This document shows positions 1 to 6,899 of a stretch of 39,429 nt of DNA, one piece after another. Source of the DNA: Candidatus Gastranaerophilales bacterium (lineage in GTDB: Bacteria; Cyanobacteriota; Vampirovibrionia; Gastranaerophilales; Gastranaerophilaceae); contig CALURX010000001.1 in the NCBI GenBank assembly GCA_944323265.1, positions 1 through 39,429 of the forward strand, given 5' to 3'. Each line of letters begins with the position of its first letter. Position 1 is the stretch's first letter. Under the pieces are notes generated by a model. The model saw nothing but the letters and a program-made list of their open reading frames with translations, ran no database searches and was not told where the DNA came from. The translations under genes and the position numbers were made by a program.

Positions 1-530
1 TCACTCCAATTCTCATATTGATTATCCTGCGGAATAGGTGTTTGAGCACCGTTAACAGTATTATTAGATGTATAGTTAGATGTATCAAGCTGCTCTTGAG
101 CCTCTTCTAACTTCTTCTGAGCCTTTTTATTAAGAGGTTCGCCTGCAACTATAAGCTTCTTATAGTGTGCATCCTGAGCAGCATCCATTATATCCATAAT
201 AATAGAACTCTTAACTTTTTCATCCGCTTTAACGATAACTTCAGCCTTATCATTATCGCCCTTTAGCTTTTCCAAATCTGCCGCAAGTGTCGCTATTGAT
301 GAGCGTTTACTATCTACATAAACAGTACCGTCCTTTGTAACAGAAACTGTAACCTTGCCCTGCTCAATAGACGTGCCGCTGTTAACTTCAGGAACGCTTA
401 TAGAATTATCAATTGACTGGAATGTCGGAGCGACAACCATCATTATAATTAACAGAACAAGAAAAATATCTGTTAACGGTGTTATGTTAATTTCTGTAAA
501 TAAAGCTTTTTTACCTGTTTTAATACCCAT
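1..530 (-). CDS. exbD: ExbD/TolR-type biopolymer transport protein, 3' end cut by window
   Basis: The frame is open from an ATG at 530 to the first base, giving at least 176 residues, so the C-terminus lies outside the window. Seen: a short cytoplasmic N-terminus (MGIKTGKKALFTEINITPLT) followed by one hydrophobic segment at about residues 21-36 whose first residues include an aspartate (TDIFLVLLIIMMV). This is the ExbD/TolR layout, in which that membrane aspartate takes part in proton flow. The periplasmic part follows, then a Lys/Glu/Gln-rich tail from about residue 135 that is longer than usual ExbD proteins (about 140 residues). The gene lies 16 nt downstream of exbB and after the TonB-like gene, so the three should form one energising complex in the inner membrane. 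The ribosome site is weak (AAAGAA). Confidence 0.93.
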   Translation of the reverse strand, partial: MGIKTGKKALFTEINITPLTDIFLVLLIIMMVVAPTFQSIDNSISVPEVNSGTSIEQGKVTVSVTKDGTVYVDSKRSSIATLAADLEKLKGDNDKAEVIVKADEKVKSSIIMDIMDAAQDAHYKKLIVAGEPLNKKAQKKLEEAQEQLDTSNYTSNNTVNGAQTPIPQDNQYENWS

Positions 531-546
531 TTTAGTTCTTTCTTTT

Positions 547-1197
547 TTAACCTAAAGCAACACTTGATTTAGATTGAATCGTAGTTTCTTCTTCTGAATC
601 AACAAAGCTTAAGAAAAGAAGCTTGATTAACTGGAAGTCATCTTCAAATCTTCTTACGGTAGATTGGAAAGTGTTGTAGCAAACAACTGCAACAATAGCA
701 ACTCCAAGACCGAAAGCTGTAGCAATCAATGCAGATCCAATACCCATTGCAACAGCAGCAGATTGGTTACCTTGAGAAGCCAAATCCTGGAATGTATAAA
801 GGATTCTTACGACAGTACCGAACAAACCTAAAAACGGAGCAACACCGCCAATTGTACCAAGTATTGTTAATCTGTGTTCAAGCTTTCTTGTAGCAAGAGC
901 TGAAGCGATATCAAAAGAACGAGAAAATCCTTTTTTCTGCTCTGATAAAATTCTTACACCTTCTTCTGTTACTTCACCGATAATACCGCCGCATTGAACA
1001 GCAAGATTTTGAGCTCCCACTAAGTTATTTTTAGCAAGTTCCTTTTGTAATTTGGGAATAAACTCTATAACATTTCTTTTGTTAGCATTATAAAATGCGG
1101 CTCTGTCTATGGCTACCATAACGGTTAAGATAGAGCAAATAAGAATCGGTAACAATACCGGCCAGTCCAGTTGAATTGAATGTAGTAATAAATCCAT
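547..1197 (-). CDS. exbB: ExbB/TolQ/MotA-family proton channel subunit
   Basis: A 216-residue inner-membrane protein of the MotA/TolQ/ExbB family. Three hydrophobic segments are visible at about 12-30, 111-133 and 151-174, with a cytoplasmic loop between the first and second, as in ExbB. The family signature is the Gly-rich stretch GTIGGVAPFLGLFGTVVRIL near 114-133 and the third segment beginning GIGSALIATAFGLGVAI. Together with ExbD it forms the pentamer-dimer motor that uses proton motive force to drive TonB. The length is slightly below that of E. coli ExbB (about 240). The start is supported by GAGG upstream of the ATG. It sits between the TonB-like gene (33 nt upstream) and exbD (16 nt downstream) in one operon. 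Confidence 0.95.
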   Translation of the reverse strand: MDLLLHSIQLDWPVLLPILICSILTVMVAIDRAAFYNANKRNVIEFIPKLQKELAKNNLVGAQNLAVQCGGIIGEVTEEGVRILSEQKKGFSRSFDIASALATRKLEHRLTILGTIGGVAPFLGLFGTVVRILYTFQDLASQGNQSAAVAMGIGSALIATAFGLGVAIVAVVCYNTFQSTVRRFEDDFQLIKLLFLSFVDSEEETTIQSKSSVALG

Positions 1198-1230
1198 AAT
1201 TTTATCCTCATTTATCTTATACTTTATTTT

Positions 1231-2418
1231 CTAATATCTTGACCCACCAAATACGTTATAGTCAAACGTAAATTGTATGTCTATACTTTGTCCCCTAAAA
1301 TCAGCCGGCAACGGTCTGAATGGAGCTGTTAATTCAACAGCTTTCAATGCTGCCTGGTCTGCAGACGGTAATCCAGAGGATTTATGAACCCTGCAGGAAA
1401 GCAATCTGCCATCTTTTGCTATTTTAAATAGTAATACTACACGCTTACTTTCATTACCCTTTGGAGGATCCCAATTAAGCTTAATTCTGCGTTGTAATTC
1501 TCTCATATATGGCCCAAAATCAGGTTCTCTAAGAGCATCTATACCCGGAGCTCCACCGCCGCCGCCAGGGTTTCCGATATTACCGCTGCCGGATGAGCCG
1601 CGCGCAAGCGGACTGTTGCTTCCGCCTCCGCTTGATGGAGACAAAGATGGTCTCGGAGCGTATGAACCGCTGCTTTTTGGAGCACCACCAGATGATGCAG
1701 AAGATTTCGCTCCTGTAGGAGCAGATGTTCCGCCAACAGGCCCAGTCGCTAAAGTTTTACCAACCGGCGCACCTTTTGGAGCAGGTACTGTAAAAGGTGT
1801 TGAAGGCTTTGCTGTAGGTGCCGGTGTTGTTACCGGACGAGAACTTGGCCTTGCTGTTGGAGGTGCAGGTTTTGCCGGCGACGGTTTACTTGCCTTAGGC
1901 TGTTGAACAGGCTTTTTAGCCGCCTGTTGCTGCACAGCCTGTTGTTTTTGCTGCTGCTTTATCTGTTTTTTAACTTCTTGCTGCTGTTTTTTTATAAGTA
2001 GATTCGCACTTTTTGCAGCTGCAGAAGGTTTTGAAGCCTTTTTAGGAGCGGGAGACGGCATTGAAACCTTACGTTTAGGATCATTTATACCGCCGCTTCT
2101 TGAATTCATATCTGAACGGTTCTTGGTATTTGGATCTCTCGGCATTGCCTCTTTATCAACAAGAACAAATTCTATATCTTTTTTTAACTGAGCTTGCGGC
2201 TTTTTGAATAACGTTAAATTTATACCCATTAAAGCCAGAGCAACTGTTATTAACCAAGCAAGGAGGACAACTGCCGGATGCAAAGCTGTAGAGATTGCAA
2301 GAGACTTCTTTATAGGAATAACTTCAGGTTTGCTTGTTACTATTGAAGGAAGCGTATATTCCTCAATATCCTTCTCCTCATCCTCTTGTATAAAATTTTT
2401 ATTACTTATTATTGACAC
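1231..2418 (-). CDS. TonB-family energy transducer with long Pro/Lys/Ala/Ser-rich linker
   Basis: A 395-residue protein with an N-terminal cytoplasmic stretch, one membrane segment at about 44-70, a very long low-complexity periplasmic region (about 110-295, first Lys/Gln/Pro-rich, then Pro/Ser/Gly-rich), and a C-terminal TonB-like domain from about 298 (PYMRELQRRIKLNWDPP, then VVLLFKIAKDGRLLSCRVHK). The C-domain would contact outer-membrane partners while the linker spans the periplasm. The start codon is GTG at 2418; there is no ATG before the membrane segment, and the ribosome site is weak (GTGAG). It is the first gene of the tonB-exbB-exbD unit. No TonB-dependent receptor is in the window, so the substrate is unknown, and a TolA-like role in envelope integrity remains possible. 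Confidence 0.87.
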   Translation of the reverse strand: MSIISNKNFIQEDEEKDIEEYTLPSIVTSKPEVIPIKKSLAISTALHPAVVLLAWLITVALALMGINLTLFKKPQAQLKKDIEFVLVDKEAMPRDPNTKNRSDMNSRSGGINDPKRKVSMPSPAPKKASKPSAAAKSANLLIKKQQQEVKKQIKQQQKQQAVQQQAAKKPVQQPKASKPSPAKPAPPTARPSSRPVTTPAPTAKPSTPFTVPAPKGAPVGKTLATGPVGGTSAPTGAKSSASSGGAPKSSGSYAPRPSLSPSSGGGSNSPLARGSSGSGNIGNPGGGGGAPGIDALREPDFGPYMRELQRRIKLNWDPPKGNESKRVVLLFKIAKDGRLLSCRVHKSSGLPSADQAALKAVELTAPFRPLPADFRGQSIDIQFTFDYNVFGGSRY

Positions 2419-2487
2419 TTTAGATTTCTCACTTTTATTACTCTATTAGAATAATAAATTTACTTGTAAATTAAATTAACCTACTTA

Positions 2488-3231
2488 CTAATTTTCATAA
2501 CTATAACTTGAGGCAGACACCGTAATCGGCTGTGTAAGTAATAGCTCTATACAGGCATTGGCAGGGATTTCGACATCATCACCTTTATCCCATACTGATT
2601 TTACTAATCCGCCTCCGGCCCCAACTGCAGTGCCAAGAGCTGCGCCGCGTCCTACATCACCACCGGCTAAAGCACCAAAAACAAGCCCTGATAAAGCGCC
2701 TGCAGCACTGCCTGCGGCTAAGTCTTTGGCATAATCTTTAGTAACGTCAAGCTTTGTACCGCCTTTTAAAACGCCTGTACCATCGTCAGTTTTTATGACT
2801 GCTGAAATAGGTATCTGCGTTCCGTATGGAGTATTAATTTGTGTAAATCTTACATTTAGTTTGCCGTTCATGCTTCCGCGCTTAGCTTTTGAAGCTTCCA
2901 ACACTGTCCCGTACACAGAACTTCCTGCAGGAGCAATCAGTTTATTATTATAATAAAAATCTGAGTTTAAAAGCAAACTTACAGCTTGCCCGGCAGAAAC
3001 ACTAGCAGACGATATAGGGGAGGTCAGCATAACCGGCATTGTAGTACCAGCCGGAACCATTACAACATTACCTTGCAAAGGCTGATTAGTGCTATATTGC
3101 ATTGGAGCCTGATAATATTGGCTGTTGTATACAGGTTGTGTCTGCATTTGCTGATATGAGTAATTAGCATCAGCAAAAACAGGGCTTACAAAAGAAATAA
3201 GCACAAATGTAATTAAAAGCTTTTTATCCAT
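2488..3231 (-). CDS. exported glycine-zipper protein with repeated (V/I)PAxxxxxxLLTxPI motif
   Basis: The open frame extends upstream to 3423, but the likely start is the ATG at 3231, preceded by AAGGAGAGG and followed by a clear signal peptide (MDKKLLITFVLISFVSPVFA), giving 247 residues. After a Gln/Tyr-rich spacer (21-50) comes a beta-rich domain (about 57-148) beginning VPAGTTMPVMLTSPI, then a Gly/Ala zipper-like segment (172-213) that could insert in a membrane. It ends with a second copy of the opening motif (IPANACIELLLTQPI, 222-236). The fold resembles VirB10/TrbI-type periplasmic domains, but I cannot assign a function. The upstream gene is a probable paralogue. It follows that gene by 44 nt and probably shares its promoter. 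Confidence 0.75.
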   Translation of the reverse strand: MDKKLLITFVLISFVSPVFADANYSYQQMQTQPVYNSQYYQAPMQYSTNQPLQGNVVMVPAGTTMPVMLTSPISSASVSAGQAVSLLLNSDFYYNNKLIAPAGSSVYGTVLEASKAKRGSMNGKLNVRFTQINTPYGTQIPISAVIKTDDGTGVLKGGTKLDVTKDYAKDLAAGSAAGALSGLVFGALAGGDVGRGAALGTAVGAGGGLVKSVWDKGDDVEIPANACIELLLTQPITVSASSYSYEN

Positions 3232-3275
3232 AAAAATCCTCTCCTTATAACATTTTATTATTAAACCTGATTTTG

Positions 3276-3851
3276 TCAATTCATCATTGTGTGTGACATA
3301 TGAATAGGAGCGACTAATACTACTATTAAATCTGCACCGGATGCGATTGTAACATGTTCTCCCATTGTTCTTTCGCCTCCCGGAACACATTGCAGCGTTC
3401 CCATAGCTCTGAACATTGCCCATCTTTGATAGTGAGGTATTCTTATATACTTAGCAGGCGGAGTAAGTTCACCCCCTATAACATTATTATTTGCTGTATA
3501 TATATAAGATTTTATAGGAATTTCATATCCGTCAGGAAGGTACATTTTATTGACAAAAACTTTCATAGCCGCATTTGTTCCAATAATAGGCTCATTCTTT
3601 TTGTCTATATAGCCGGTTAATTTGGTACCTTCAGGGATAACATTTTTATTATACATATAAATATCAGTTGTTGTTTCAAAGCTTACTTTGTCACCTTCTT
3701 CACAGTAGGCAGTTGAAAATTCTTGCAGAGAAATAACCGGAATATGGGTTCCTTCTGGAATATCAAACTCGTCATAACCGCGTAAGTCAAGTTCTGCAGC
3801 TTGACCAAAGGTCATAAACAGCATTAATAATAATGAAATAAGTAGTTGCAT
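3276..3851 (-). CDS. exported protein of unknown function, paralogue of the next gene
   Basis: 191 residues with a signal peptide (MQLLISLLLMLFMTFGQAA). The mature part starts IPEGTHIPVISLQEFS, contains NVIPEGTKLTGYI and ends IASGADLIVVLVAPI. These line up in order with VPAGTTMPVMLTSPIS, LIAPAGSSVYGTV and IPANACIELLLTQPI of the downstream protein, so the two are probably distant paralogues; this one lacks the Gly zipper. No function can be named; a periplasmic or outer-membrane-associated role is inferred from the signal peptide. The ATG at 3851 has no ribosome site, but a promoter-like -10 lies 7 nt before it, so the mRNA may be leaderless. The gene is divergent from the FAD-dependent dehydrogenase at 3963. 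Confidence 0.7.
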   Translation of the reverse strand: MQLLISLLLMLFMTFGQAAELDLRGYDEFDIPEGTHIPVISLQEFSTAYCEEGDKVSFETTTDIYMYNKNVIPEGTKLTGYIDKKNEPIIGTNAAMKVFVNKMYLPDGYEIPIKSYIYTANNNVIGGELTPPAKYIRIPHYQRWAMFRAMGTLQCVPGGERTMGEHVTIASGADLIVVLVAPIHMSHTMMN

Positions 3852-3858
3852 ACTTATT

Positions 3859-3886
3859 ATTATAATATTTTACAAAGGTTTGTCTA
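3859..3886 (-). promoter_or_regulatory. candidate leaderless sigma70-type promoter for the 3851 gene
   Basis: Read on the minus strand: TAGACA (3886-3881), a 16-bp spacer, TATAAT (3864-3859), then 7 nt to the ATG at 3851. Transcription starting about 7 nt after the -10 would begin at or next to the start codon, and no Shine-Dalgarno is present. Confidence 0.6.
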
Positions 3887-3901
3887 GATATATAAAAATA
3901 A

Positions 3902-3935
3902 TTGCAAATTGCATGTATTTAAGGTATCTTAAATA
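3902..3935 (+). promoter_or_regulatory. candidate promoter with overlapping inverted repeat, upstream of the FAD dehydrogenase gene
   Basis: TTGCAA (3902-3907), a 17-bp spacer and TATCTT (3925-3930) form a plausible promoter. A perfect inverted repeat with 8-bp arms, TATTTAAG-GTAT-CTTAAATA (3916-3935), covers the -10 position. A repressor could bind there, or the arms could be incidental in AT-rich DNA. Confidence 0.4.
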
Positions 3936-3962
3936 AGTAATAGACAATTAGGAGTTAGGAAT

Positions 3963-5339
3963 ATGTACAATGTTGCAATTATAGGGGCAGGGCCTGCCGG
4001 AATATTTACTGCGCTTGAGATTGTAAAATTACGTCCTGAGTGGAAAGTAATTATGATTGAAAAAGGGCAAAAAATCGAAAAGAGAAAATGCCCTATCAGG
4101 GAAGGTTCACCAAAGTGCGTTAATTGCAAACGCTGCGGTCTTTTATGCGGCTGGGGCGGCGCAGGAGCTTTTTCTGACGGAAAGCTGACTCTTACTCCTG
4201 ATGTTGGCGGTCATCTGGTTGACTATATGTCAAGAGAAAAAGTTGAAGAATATATCAAATATGCTGATGATTTGTATCTTGAGCATGGTGCTACAGATGA
4301 AGTTTTTGGAACTGATATGGAAGTCTTTAGAGAGATTGAACGTCAGGCTGTACTTGCCGAATTAAAACTGGTTCATTCTCCTGTTAGGCACTTAGGCACA
4401 GAAAGAAGCTTACATGTATTAAAGCACATGCAAGACTATCTGGAAGATAAAATTACTATTCTTAATAATGTTTCTGCAACAGACCTTATTGTTGAATGCG
4501 AACAGGTAAAGGGAATTGTACTTGATAACGGCGATACAATAAGAGCAGAGTATACAATTATTGCACCGGGAAGAGAAGGTGCAGATTGGCTTACGCATGA
4601 ATTTGCAAAAAATAAGATTGGTATGGTGAATAACGCTGTTGATGTTGGTGTAAGGGTTGAACTTCCTGCACCAGTATTTGCGCCGCTTACTGATAAACTT
4701 TATGAATCAAAGCTTGTGTACTATTCTCCGACATTCGGGGATGAGGTTCGTACTTTCTGTATGAATCCAAACGGCGAAGTTGTTCAGGAGAATTATAACG
4801 GAATTGCGACTGTAAATGGGCACAGTTATGCAAATATAAAAACTAATAACACAAATTTTGCGCTTTTGGTAAGCAAGAAATTTACTGAGCCGTTTAAAGA
4901 GCCGATTGCTTATGGTCAGCACATAGCAAGTCTTGCAAACATGCTTGCGGGAGGGATTCTTGTACAGAGATTTGGGGACCTTCTTGAAGGACGGCGCTCA
5001 ACTCCTGATAGAATTAAGTCAAGTGTTATAACACCAACTCTAACCTGTGCTACACCGGGCGATTTAAGTCTGGTTATCCCATACAGACAAATGAAAAGTA
5101 TTATAGAAATGCTTTTTGCGCTTGATAAAATTGCACCTGGTACAGCTTCAAGATATACACTGCTTTACGGAATTGAGGTTAAATTCTATTCAGCAAGAGT
5201 TAAACTTACAAATGAGCTTGAAACAGAAGGGGTTAAAAACTTGTTTACAATAGGTGATGGTGCCGGTGTAACAAGAGGACTAATTCAGGCCTCTGCTTCA
5301 GGGGTTTACGTTGCACAGACGATTTGTAAACGAGGCTGA
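3963..5339 (+). CDS. NAD(P)/FAD-dependent dehydrogenase, COG2509-like
   Basis: 458 residues. The N-terminus has the dinucleotide-binding pattern G8-A-G-P-A-G13 after a hydrophobic strand (MYNVAIIGAGPAGIFTALEI). A cysteine-rich stretch follows (C43, C52, C55, C58, C62), then GGAGAFSDGKLTLTPDVGG, typical of the uncharacterised FAD-dependent dehydrogenase group COG2509. The C-terminus carries the second FAD contact, FTIGDGAGVTRGLIQASASG. The substrate is unknown. The close-set cysteines could bind a metal or a cluster, but no known cluster motif is complete. The ATG at 3963 has AGGAG at 8 nt or so. It is followed by a palindrome and then the FliI-type ATPase gene, which seems to have its own promoter. 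Confidence 0.85.
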   Translation: MYNVAIIGAGPAGIFTALEIVKLRPEWKVIMIEKGQKIEKRKCPIREGSPKCVNCKRCGLLCGWGGAGAFSDGKLTLTPDVGGHLVDYMSREKVEEYIKYADDLYLEHGATDEVFGTDMEVFREIERQAVLAELKLVHSPVRHLGTERSLHVLKHMQDYLEDKITILNNVSATDLIVECEQVKGIVLDNGDTIRAEYTIIAPGREGADWLTHEFAKNKIGMVNNAVDVGVRVELPAPVFAPLTDKLYESKLVYYSPTFGDEVRTFCMNPNGEVVQENYNGIATVNGHSYANIKTNNTNFALLVSKKFTEPFKEPIAYGQHIASLANMLAGGILVQRFGDLLEGRRSTPDRIKSSVITPTLTCATPGDLSLVIPYRQMKSIIEMLFALDKIAPGTASRYTLLYGIEVKFYSARVKLTNELETEGVKNLFTIGDGAGVTRGLIQASASGVYVAQTICKRG

Positions 5340-5367
5340 TAAACCATCGACTTAAGCTGATGGTTTA
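5340..5367. other. 9-bp stem inverted repeat between the dehydrogenase and ATPase genes
   Basis: Arms TAAACCATC (5340-5348) and GATGGTTTA (5359-5367) with a 10-nt loop. No T-run follows, so it is a weak terminator candidate. The right arm overlaps the proposed -35 (TTTACC, 5364-5369) of the next gene, so it could instead be an operator. Confidence 0.5.
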
Positions 5368-5392
5368 CCCTATAAATAAAATATGCTAGAAT
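5364..5392 (+). promoter_or_regulatory. candidate leaderless extended -10 promoter for the FliI-type ATPase
   Basis: TTTACC (5364-5369), a 17-bp spacer, then TGC-TAGAAT (extended -10, hexamer 5387-5392) and only 6 nt to the ATG at 5399. No Shine-Dalgarno is present, consistent with a leaderless mRNA. Confidence 0.55.
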
Positions 5393-5398
5393 AATCCT

Positions 5399-6745
5399 AT
5401 GGACGGAGTTAATCAGGAATACCTGGATAGTCTTAAAAGCAGGGTTAAAGATAAAATTGAAAATGTTGACTTATACCAGTTCAAGGGAAGCGTATCAAAG
5501 CTTGTCGGGCTGACTGTTGAGGTTAAACTTCCCGGGCTTAAGATTGGTGATTTGTGCTATATTGAAGCTGCTAACGGAGAAAAAAAGCCTGCAGAAGTTG
5601 TTGCTTTCAAAGGCGATGCAGCACAATTACTGCTTTTATATGATGGGGCAGGAATCGGTCAGGGCAGTCTGGTAACTACAACCGGAAAACCTATTATTAT
5701 TCCAGTTGGGGATTTTCTTCTTGGAAGATTGATTAACCCAATGGGTGATCCTATTGACGGCAAGCCAATGAATACGGAAGGCGCCTTATGGCGTCCGGTA
5801 GAAGGCCCGCCACCTGGACCTTTCGAAAGACCGATTATTACGGAAATGTTCTCTACAGGTGTGCGGGCAATAGATTCCTGTTTAACTTTTGGCTGCGGAC
5901 AGCGTATGGGCTTATTTGCCGGATCAGGTGTTGGTAAAAGTACCCTTCTGGGTATGATTGCAAGAAATTCAGATGCTGATGTTAACGTAGTTGCACTAAT
6001 AGGAGAACGCGGCAGAGAGGTTAAGGAATTTGTAGAGGACGCATTAGGCCCTGAGGGTATGAAAAAATCTGTTCTTGTATGTTCAACAGGGGACCAGCCG
6101 CCTTTAATCAGACAAAAATGCCTTTTGACCGCAACTGCAGTTTGTGAGTATTTCAGAGATCAGGGCAAAAAAGTTTTCTTAATGACAGATACTGTAACCA
6201 GATGCGCTATGGCAGGGCGTGAAGTAGGCTTGTCAATTGGAGAGCCACCTACAATGAAAGGGTATCCGCCTTCAATATTTTCTTGGCTTCAAAAAGCTCT
6301 GGAGCGTGCAGGTAATAGCCCCAAAGGTTCCATTACCGCATTTTATACAGTCTTGATGGAAGGTGATGATATTAATGACCCGATTGTTGATACAGTGCGC
6401 GGTATTACTGATGGTCACATTTTCCTTTCAAGAAAAGTCGCAGAAGCAAATCATTACCCTGCAATTGATATTTTGGGAAGTATTTCAAGGCTTATGTCTG
6501 CGATAGCCTCTCCTGAGCATAAGGAAGCGGCCGCAAAGCTTAGAAAAATTATGGCAATGTATAGAGAAAATAAGGATTTGATTGATGTTGGTATGTATCA
6601 GCCGGGAACAAATCCAAAGCTGGACATTGCAATTGAGATGATGCCCCAGATTAATGCGTTTTTGCAGCAGAGAACAACTGACAGTGTTAGTATGCAAAAC
6701 ACTATTGATACACTGATTAATATGATGTCGGGTGTTGATATATAA
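5399..6745 (+). CDS. fliI: FliI/YscN-type flagellar or type III export ATPase
   Basis: 448 residues, the usual length for FliI. Seen: Walker A A-G-S-G-V-G-K-S-T (174-182) preceded by MGLFAG, then LIGERGREVKEFVEDALG, YFRDQGKKVFLMTDTVTR and GEPPTMKGYPPSIFSWLQKALERAG, all in the FliI order. FliI hydrolyses ATP at the base of the flagellar or type III secretion gate to release chaperones and unfold export substrates. Differences from common FliI include IRQKCLLTATAV in place of the usual LRxxxAxxAT segment and DTVTRCAM in place of DSLTRFAM. No other flagellar or type III gene lies in the window. The start has no ribosome site and an extended -10 lies 6 nt upstream. A V/F-type ATPase is unlikely given the GxPPTxKGYPPS signature. 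Confidence 0.87.
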   Translation: MDGVNQEYLDSLKSRVKDKIENVDLYQFKGSVSKLVGLTVEVKLPGLKIGDLCYIEAANGEKKPAEVVAFKGDAAQLLLLYDGAGIGQGSLVTTTGKPIIIPVGDFLLGRLINPMGDPIDGKPMNTEGALWRPVEGPPPGPFERPIITEMFSTGVRAIDSCLTFGCGQRMGLFAGSGVGKSTLLGMIARNSDADVNVVALIGERGREVKEFVEDALGPEGMKKSVLVCSTGDQPPLIRQKCLLTATAVCEYFRDQGKKVFLMTDTVTRCAMAGREVGLSIGEPPTMKGYPPSIFSWLQKALERAGNSPKGSITAFYTVLMEGDDINDPIVDTVRGITDGHIFLSRKVAEANHYPAIDILGSISRLMSAIASPEHKEAAAKLRKIMAMYRENKDLIDVGMYQPGTNPKLDIAIEMMPQINAFLQQRTTDSVSMQNTIDTLINMMSGVDI

Positions 6746-6842
6746 TCATATTTGTTATACGATTCTTTTAGCATAATTTATTGCTCATGTGTATTATATA
6801 CAATATTAACAAATGTAAAAATTTTGTAGTACATGCCGAAAA

Positions 6843-6852
6843 TTATGGCAAA
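6843..6852 (+). promoter_or_regulatory. TAGCAAA-type upstream element, copy A (7/10 match)
   Basis: TTATGGCAAA ends 47 nt before the GTG at 6900. It matches the exact TACTAGCAAA found before two other tagged genes (20837 and 38210) at 7 of 10 positions. Around it, CATGC lies 6 nt upstream and ACTTTATATAT about 18 nt downstream, both mirrored upstream of 20837. Confidence 0.45.
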
Positions 6853-6899
6853 AAATATTTTCTTACAGACTTTATATATTTGTAGAAGGAGTTTCCGCG

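Noticed and set aside
1616-1906. A 96-codon plus-strand frame opposite the TonB-like gene.
   Set aside because: It mirrors the low-complexity Pro/Ala/Gly-rich linker of the minus-strand gene and has no ribosome site.
1531-2000. Possible tandem repeats in the tonB linker region.
   Set aside because: The region is low-complexity coding sequence (Pro, Ala, Lys, Gln, Ser, Gly codons) without a regular repeat unit.
3232-3423. A 64-codon upstream extension of the exported Gly-zipper protein.
   Set aside because: It would overlap the previous gene, hide the signal peptide in mid-protein, and skip the AAGGAGAGG site before the ATG at 3231.
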